The notes under the pieces: generated by a model
Database searches by the model: none
Told to the model about the DNA's origin: nothing
The model's input: only the letters and a program-made list of their open reading frames with translations
In this document: in pieces, positions 56,931 through 64,000 of the stretch
Layout of the letters: every line of letters starts with the position of its first letter
How positions within the stretch are numbered: the first letter of the stretch is position 1
Position numbers and translations under genes: made by a program
Source: Branchiostoma floridae
Taxonomy: Eukaryota > Chordata > Leptocardii > Amphioxiformes > Branchiostomatidae
Assembly: GCF_000003815.2 (NCBI RefSeq)
Contig: NC_049986.1
Coordinates: 7,274,307-7,338,306 of the forward strand
Direction: 5' to 3'
Length of the DNA stretch: 64,000 nt

Positions 56931-59900
56931 CGGTTTCGCCAAGGGGAAACGTCTTTCGCTTACGAGCCTGCTCGTTGAAAAGTAAGGAAGTAATTTTTAG
57001 TACTCAAATTGCTTTCTGCCTAATCGTTACGGGTTTTACTATGAAATTCAAGTGACAAAAGTAACGCACATTTTGTTGAAGATTCTGAAAGTGCCATCGT
57101 ATGGGGTCACTTTGCAAAGACCGAAGTGTTCGCTTAGCGGTTTCGTCAAGGCCAAACGAAACGTCATTCGCTTTCGAGCCTTGTAGAAAAGTAAGGAAGT
57201 AATTTTTAGTACTCAAATTGCTTTCTGCCTATGCGTAACGTGTTGTACTTTGAAATTCAAATGACAAAAGTAACGCACATTTTGTTGAAGAATCTTGAAC
57301 TTCTATCGTATGGGGTCACGTTACGGTAAGCGAAGGGTTCGCTTAGCGGTTTCGCCAAGGGGAAACGTCATTCGCTTTCAATCCTTGTAGAAAAGTAAGG
57401 AAGTAAGTTTTAGTACTCAAATTGCTTTCTGCCTACTCGTTACGGGTTTTACTATGAAATTCAAGTGACAAAAAAAACGCACATTTTGTCTAAGAGTCTG
57501 GAAGTTCCATCGTATGGGGTCTCTTTGCGGTGACCGAAGGGTTCGCTTAGCGGTTTTGCCAAGGGGAAACGTCATTCGCTTTCGAGCCTTGTAGAAAAGA
57601 AAGGAAGTAATTTTTAGTACTCAACTGGCTTTCTGCCTAGTCGTAACGTGTTGTACTATGAAATTCAAATGACAAAAGTAACGCACATTTTGTTGAAGAT
57701 TCTGGATGTTCTATCGTACATCGGTCACGTTACGGTGACCGAAGGGTTCACTTAGCGGTTTCGCCAAGGGGAAACGTCATTCGCTTTCGAGCCTTGTAGA
57801 AAAGTAAGCAAGTAATTTTTAGTACTCAAATTGCATTCTGCCTAGTCGTTACGGATTTCACTATGAAATTAAAGTGACAAAAGTAACGCACATTTTGTTG
57901 AAGAGTCTGGAAGTTCCATAGTATTGGGTCACTTTGCGGTTACCGAAGGGTTCGCTTAGCGGAATCGCCAAGGGGAAGCGTCATCCGCTTTCGAGACTTG
58001 TAGAAAAGTAAGGAAGTAATTTTTAGTACTCAAATTGCTTTCTGCCTAGTCGTTTCGGCTTTTACTATGAAATTCAAGTGACAAAAGTAACGCACATTTT
58101 GTTGAAGATTCTGGAAGTTCCATCGTATGGGGTCACGTTGCGGTTACCGAAGTGTTCGCTTAGCGGTTTCGCCAAGGGGAAACGTCATTCGCTTTCAAGC
58201 CTTGTAGAAAAGTAAGGAAGTAATTTTTAGTACTCAAATTGCTTTCTGCCTACTCGTTTCGGGTCTTACTATGCAATTCAAGTGACAAAAGTAACGCACA
58301 TTTTGTTGAAGATTCTGGAAGTTCCATCGTTTGAAGTCACGTTGCGGTGACCAAAGGGTTCGCTTAGCGGTTTCGAAAAGTTAAACGTCATTCGCTTTCG
58401 AGCCTTGTAGAAAAGTAAGGAAGTAATTTGTAGTACTCAAATTGCTTTCTGCCTCGTCATTTCGGGTTTTACTATGAAATTCAAGTAACAAAAGTAACGC
58501 ACATTTTGTTGAAGAATCTCGAACTTCCATCGTATGGGGTCACGTTGCGGTTACCGAAGGTTTCGCTTAGCGGTTTCGCCAAGGGGAAACGTCATTCGCT
58601 TTCGAGCCTTGTAGAAAAGTAAGCAAGTAGTTTTTAGTACTCAAATGGCTTTCTGCCTACTCATTACGTGTTTAACTATGAAATTCAAGTGACAAAAGTA
58701 ACGCACATTTTGTTGAAGATTCTGGAAGTTCCATCGTATGGGGTCACTTTGCGGTGACCGAAGGGTTCGCTTAGCGGTTTCGCCAAGGGGAAACGTCTTT
58801 CGCTTACGAGCCTGCTCGTTGAAAAGTAAGGAAGTAATTTTTAGTACTCAAATTGCTTTCTGCCTACTCGTTACGTGTTGTACCATGAAATTCAAGTGAC
58901 AAAAGTAAAGCACATTTTGTTGAAGATTCTGGAAGTTCAATCGTATGGGGTCACTTTGCGGTGACCGAAGGGTTCGCTTATCGGTTTCGCCAAGGGGAAA
59001 CGTCATTCGCTTTCGAGCCTTGTAGAAAAGTAAGGAAGTAATTTTTAGTACTCAAATTGCTTTCTGCCTACTCGTTACGTATTTTACTATGAAATTCAAG
59101 TGACAAAAGTAACGCACATTATGTTGAAGATTCTGGAAGTTCCATCGTATGGGGTCACTTTGCGGTGACCGACGGGTTCGCTTATCGGTTTCGCCAAGGG
59201 GAAACGTCATTCTCTTTCGAGCCTTGTAGAAAAGTAAGGAAGTAATTTTTAGTACTCAAATTGCTTTCTGCCTACTCGTTACGTGTTTTACTATGAAATT
59301 CAAGTGACAAAAGTAACGCACATTTTGTTGAAGATTCTGAAAATGCCATCGTATGGGGTCACTTTGCGGAGACCGAAGTGTTCGCTTAGCGGTTTCGCCA
59401 AGGGGAAACGTCTTTCGCTTACGAGCCTGCTAGTTGAAAAGTAAGGAAGTAATTTTTAGTACTCAAATTGCTTTCTGCCTACTCGTTACGTGTTTTACTA
59501 TGAAATTCAAGTGACAAAAGTAACGCACATTTTGTTGAAGATTCTGGAAGTTCCATCGTAGGGGGTCACTTTGCGGTGACCGAAGGGTTCGCTTATATAG
59601 CGGTTTCGTCAAGGGGAAACGTCATTCTCTTTCGAGCCTTGTAGAAAAGCAAGGAAGTAATTTTTAGTACTCAAATTGCTTTCTGCCTACTCGTTACGTG
59701 TTTTACTATGAAATTCAAGTGACAAAAGTAACGCACATTTTGTTGAAGATTCTGGAAGTCCTATCATATTGGGTCACTTTGCGGTGACCGAAGGGTTCGC
59801 TTATTGGTTTCGTCAAGGCCAAACTTAATTCGCTTTCGAGCCTTGTAGAAAAGTAAGGAAGTAATTTTTAGTACTCAAATTGCTTTCTGCCTACTCGTTA

Positions 59901-61615
59901 CGGGTTTTACTATGAAATTCAAGTGACAAAAGTAACGCACATTTTGTCTAAGAGTCTGGAAGTTCCATCGTATGGGGTCTCTTTGCGGTGACCGAAGGGT
60001 TCGCTTAGCGGTTTTGCCAAGGGGAAACGTCATTCGCTTTCGAGCCTTGTAGAAAAGTAAGGAAGTAATTTTTAGTACTCAAATTGCATTCTGCCTAGTC
60101 GTTACGGGTTTCACTATGAAATTAAAGTGACAAAAGTAACGCACATTTTGTTGAAGAGTCTGGAAGTTCCATAGTATTGGGTCACTTTACGGTGACCGAA
60201 GGGTTCGCTTAGCGGAATCGCCAAGGGGAAACGTCATCCGCTTTCGAGACTGTAGAAAAGTAAGGAAGTAATTTTTAGCACTCAAATTGCTTTCTGCCTA
60301 GTCGTTTCGGCTTTTACTATGAAATTCAAGTGACAAAAGTAGCGCACATTTTGTTGAAGATTCTGGAAGTTCCATCGTATGGGGTCACGTTGCGGTGACC
60401 GAAGGGTTCGCTTAGCGGTTTCGCCAAGGGGAAACGTCATTCACTTTCAAGCCTTGTAGAAAAGTAAGGAAGTAGTTTTTAGTACTCAAATTGCTTTCTG
60501 CCTACTCGTTTCGGGTTTTACTATGCAATTCAAGTGACAAAAGTAACGCACATTTTGTTGAAGATTCTGGAAGATCCATCGTATGGGGTCACTTTGCGGT
60601 GACCGACGGGTTCGCTTATCGGTTTCGCCAAGGGGAAACGTCATTCGCTTTCGAGCCTTGTAGAAAAGCAAGGAAGTAATTTTTAGTACTCAAATTGCTT
60701 TCTGCCTAGTCGTTACGTATTTTACTATGAAATTCAAGTGACAAAAGTAACGCACATTTTGTTGAAGATTCTGGAAGATCCATCGTATGGGGTCACCGAC
60801 GGGTTCGCTTATCGGTTTCGCCAAGGGGAAACGTCATTCGCTTTCGAGCCTTGTAGAAAAGTAAGGAAGTAATTTTTAGTACTCAAATTGCTTTCTGCCT
60901 AGTCGTTACGTGTTTCACCATGAAATTCAAGTGACAAAAGTAACGCACATTTTGTTGAAGATTCTGGAAGTTCCATCGTATGGGGTCACTTTGCGGTGAC
61001 CGAAGGGTTCGCTTAGCGGTTTCGCCAAGGGGAAACGTCATTCGCTTTCGAGCCTTGTAGAAAAGTAAGCAAGTAATTTTTAGTACTCAAATTGCTTTCT
61101 GCCTACTCGTTACGTGTTTTACTATGAAATTCAAGTGACAAAAGTAACGCACATTTTGTTGAAGATTCTGGAAGTTCCATCGTAGGGGGTCACTTTGCGG
61201 TGACCGAAGGGTTCGCTTATATAGCGGTTTCGTCAAGGGGAAACGTCATTCGCTTTCGAGCCTTGTAGAAAAGTAAGGAAGTAATTTTTAGTACTCAAAT
61301 TGCTTTCTGCCTACTCGATACGTGTTTTACTATGAAATTCAAGTGACAAAAGTTACGCACATTTTGTTGAAGATTCTGGAAGTCCTATCATATGGGGTCA
61401 CTTTGCGGTGACCGAAGGGTTCGCTTATTGGTTTCGTCAAGGCCAAACGTCATTCGCTTTCGAGCCTTGTAGAAAAGTAAGCAAGTAATTTTTAGTACTC
61501 AAATTGCTTTCTGCCTACTCGATACGTGTTTTACTATGCAATTCAAGTGACAAAAGTAACGCACATTTTGTTGAAGATTCTGGAAGATCCATCGTATGGG
61601 GTCACTTTGCGGTGA
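56931..61615 (+). repeat. Satellite array A, ~205 bp unit, ~23 copies
   Basis: The segment tagtactcaaattgctttct recurs at 204-209 bp steps (57,210, 57,414, 57,618, 57,824 ...). The unit also contains gacaaaagtaacgcacattt, atcgtatggggtcac and gccaaggggaaacgtcattc. Shared variants show larger internal duplications. Open frames in it are short and not conserved, so it is non-coding. Confidence 0.95.
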
Positions 61616-63980
61616 CTCAAGAATAACTCGAGAAGGACGTATCCGTAAAATGCGGTTTGCACCCGTCGATTCCTTACTAAGCAACCTTTTGAATGATACC
61701 AAGTTTGCCGGGCCGGAACCTGAACTCTAAGCTACAATCGCGTTGTCAAGTCATCCCCTACCAGGTACCGTGACAGTGTTTCAAAAAAGAAGCTAGCGGT
61801 TGCGCCTAAAAAGAGCGCCTATACTCAAGAATAACTCGAGAAGGACGTATTCGATTAAATTGCGGTTTGCACCCGTCGATGCCTTACTGAGCAACCTTTC
61901 GAATGATACTAAGTTTGCCGAGCCGGAACCTGAACTGTAAGCTACAATCGCGTTATCATGTCATCCCCTACCAAGTTCCGTGACAGGCAGTGTTTCAAAA
62001 AAGAAGCCAGTGGTTGCGTCTAAAGAGAGTGCCATTACTCAAGAATAACTCAAGAAGGACGTATCTGATTAAATTGCGGTTAGCACCCGTCGATTCCTTA
62101 CGAAGCAACCTTTCGAATGATGCCAAGTTTGCCCGGCCGGAACCTGAACTGTAAGCTACAATCGCGTTATCAAGTCATCCCCTACCAGGTACCCTGACAA
62201 GCAGTGTTTCAAAAAAGAAGCTAGCGGTTGCGCCTAAAGAGAGCGCCTATACTGAAAAATACCTCAAGATGAACGTATCCGATTAAATTGCGGTTTGCAC
62301 CCGTCGATTCCTTACGAAGCAACCTTTCGAATGATACCAAGTTTGCCGGGACGGAACCTGAACTGTAAGCTACAATCGCGTTATTAAGTCATTCCCTACC
62401 AGGTACCGTGACAAGCAGTGTTTAAAAAAAAGCTAGCGGTTGCGCCTAAAGAGAGTGCTTATACTCAAGAATAACTCGAGAAGGACGTATCCGCTAAAAT
62501 TGCGGTTTGCACCCGTCGATTCCTTACGAAGCAACCTTTCGAATGATACCAAGTTTGCCTGGCCGGAACCTGAACTGTAAGCTATACATCTACAATAGCG
62601 TTATCAAGTCATCCCCTACCAGGTACCGTGACAAGCAGTGTTTCAAAAAAGAAGCTAGCGGTTGCGCTTAAGGAGCGTCTTTACTCAAAAATAACTCGAG
62701 AAGGACGTATCCGATTAAATTGTGGTTTGTACCCGTCGATTCCTTATTAAGCAACCTTTAGAATGATACCAAGCTTGCCGGGCCGGAACCTGAACTGTAA
62801 GCTACAATCGCGTTATCAAGTCATCCCCTATTAAGTACCGTAACAGGCAGTGTTTCAAAAAAGAAGCTAGCGGTTGCGCCTTAAGACAGCGCCTCCATCA
62901 AGAATAACTCGAGAAGGACGTATCCGATTGAATTGCGGTTTGCACCCGTTGATTTCTTATTAAGCATCCTTCGAGTAATACCAAGTTTGCCGGGCCGTAA
63001 CCTGAACTCTAAGCTGCAATTGCGTTATCAAGTCATCCCCCTACGAGGTACCGTTACAAGCAATGTTTCAAAAAAGAAGCTAACGGTTGCGCCTAAAGAG
63101 AGCGCCTATACTCAAGAATAACCCGAGAAGGACGTATCCGATTAAATTGCGGTTTGCACCCGTCGATTCCTTACTAAGCAACTTTTCGAATGATACTAAG
63201 TTTGCGGGGCCGGAACTTGAACTCTAAGCTACAATCGCGTTATCATGTCACCCCCTACCAAGTACCGTGACAGACAGTGTTTCAAAAAAGAAGCTAGTGG
63301 TTGCGTCTAAAGAGACCGCCTATACTCAAGAATAACTCGAGAAGGACGTATTCGATTGAATTGCGGTTTGCAGCCGACGATTCCTTACGAAGCAACCTTT
63401 CGAATAATACCAAGGATGGCGGGCCGGAACCCAAACTGTAAGCTACAATCGCGTTATCATGTCATCCCCTACCAAGTACCGTGACAGGCAGTGTTTCAAA
63501 AAAGAAGCTAGCAGTTGCGCCTAAAGAGAGCGCCTATACTCAAAAATAACTCGAGAAGGACGTATTCGATTGAATTGCGGTTTGCACCCGTCGATTCCTT
63601 ACTAAGCAACCTTTTGAATGATACCAAGGTTGGCGGGCCGGAACCTGAACTGTAAGCTACAATCGCGTTATCAAGTCATCCGCTATTAAGTATCGTGACA
63701 GGCAGTGTTTCAAAAAAGAAGCTAGCGGGTGCGCCTAAGGAGCGCCTTTACTCAAGAATAACTCGAGAAGGACGTATCCGATTAAATTGCGATTTGCACC
63801 CGTCGAGTCCTTACGAAGCAACCTTTCGAATGACACCAAGTTTGCCGGGCCGGAACCTGAACTGTAAGCTACAATCGCGTTATCAAGTCATCCCCTACCG
63901 GGTACCGTGACAGACAGTGTTTCAAAAAAGAAGCTAGCAGTTGCGACTAAGGAGCGCCTATACTCAAGAATAACCCGAGA
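61616..63980 (+). repeat. Satellite array B, ~213 bp unit, ~11 copies
   Basis: The segment actcaagaataactcgagaa recurs at about 213 bp steps (61,615, 61,824, 62,037, 62,461 ...). The unit contains gcggtttgcacccgtcgatt, gccggaacctgaactgtaag and aaaaaagaagctagcggttg. There is no clear similarity to unit A beyond length. It ends near 63,980, where the sequence turns into taataattttaaac. Confidence 0.95.
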
Positions 63981-64000
63981 TTTAATAATTTTAAACAAAG

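Noticed and set aside
56931-63980. Direct-repeat blocks resembling a CRISPR array
   Set aside because: Units of 205-213 bp are contiguous with no unique spacers, in a eukaryotic genome; these are satellites.

Overview
The window is animal nuclear DNA: genes are split into many short exons with GT-AG introns, vertebrate-like orthologues are present, and non-coding space is packed with short terminal-inverted-repeat elements (MITEs), LINE remnants and satellites. Gene content, compact introns and repeat style suggest an invertebrate deuterostome, most likely a lancelet (Branchiostoma). The species name is inference. I spliced the gene models by hand; every exon joins in frame to its neighbour.

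Layout. 1-10,016 (minus): a C9orf78/TLS1 spliceosome-associated protein gene, nine exons, running off the left edge. 14,545-16,168 (minus): a three-exon gene for a two-cupin protein related to bacterial ectoine synthase (EctC). Its upstream region is a three-fold tandem repeat ending in a broken copy of exon 1. 17.2-24.2 kb: repeat-rich, with LINE and MITE remnants and a few orphan exon-like pieces. 24,256-30,025 (plus): a four-exon, ten-helix EamA/DMT-type transporter whose introns hold a dead LINE and a sequencing gap. 32,019-39,188 (plus): a ten-exon D-glutamate cyclase (DGLUCY) relative with a divergent C-terminal domain. 41,279-45,112 (minus): zinc transporter SLC39A7/ZIP7, five exons. 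45,455-52,319 (plus): GTPBP6/HflX-type GTPase, nine exons, head to head with SLC39A7 across a 342 bp shared promoter interval. 52.3-56.7 kb: gene-poor, one 700 bp TIR element. 56,680-63,980: two abutting satellite arrays, about 205 bp and about 213 bp per unit.

The genes do not form one pathway. The points most worth a second look are the EctC-like animal gene with its duplicated promoter/exon, the alternative terminal exons inside C9orf78, the loss of the expected GDGGNE motif in the DGLUCY relative, the probably spurious assembly gap at 28.2 kb, and the structured, partly inverted satellite block.
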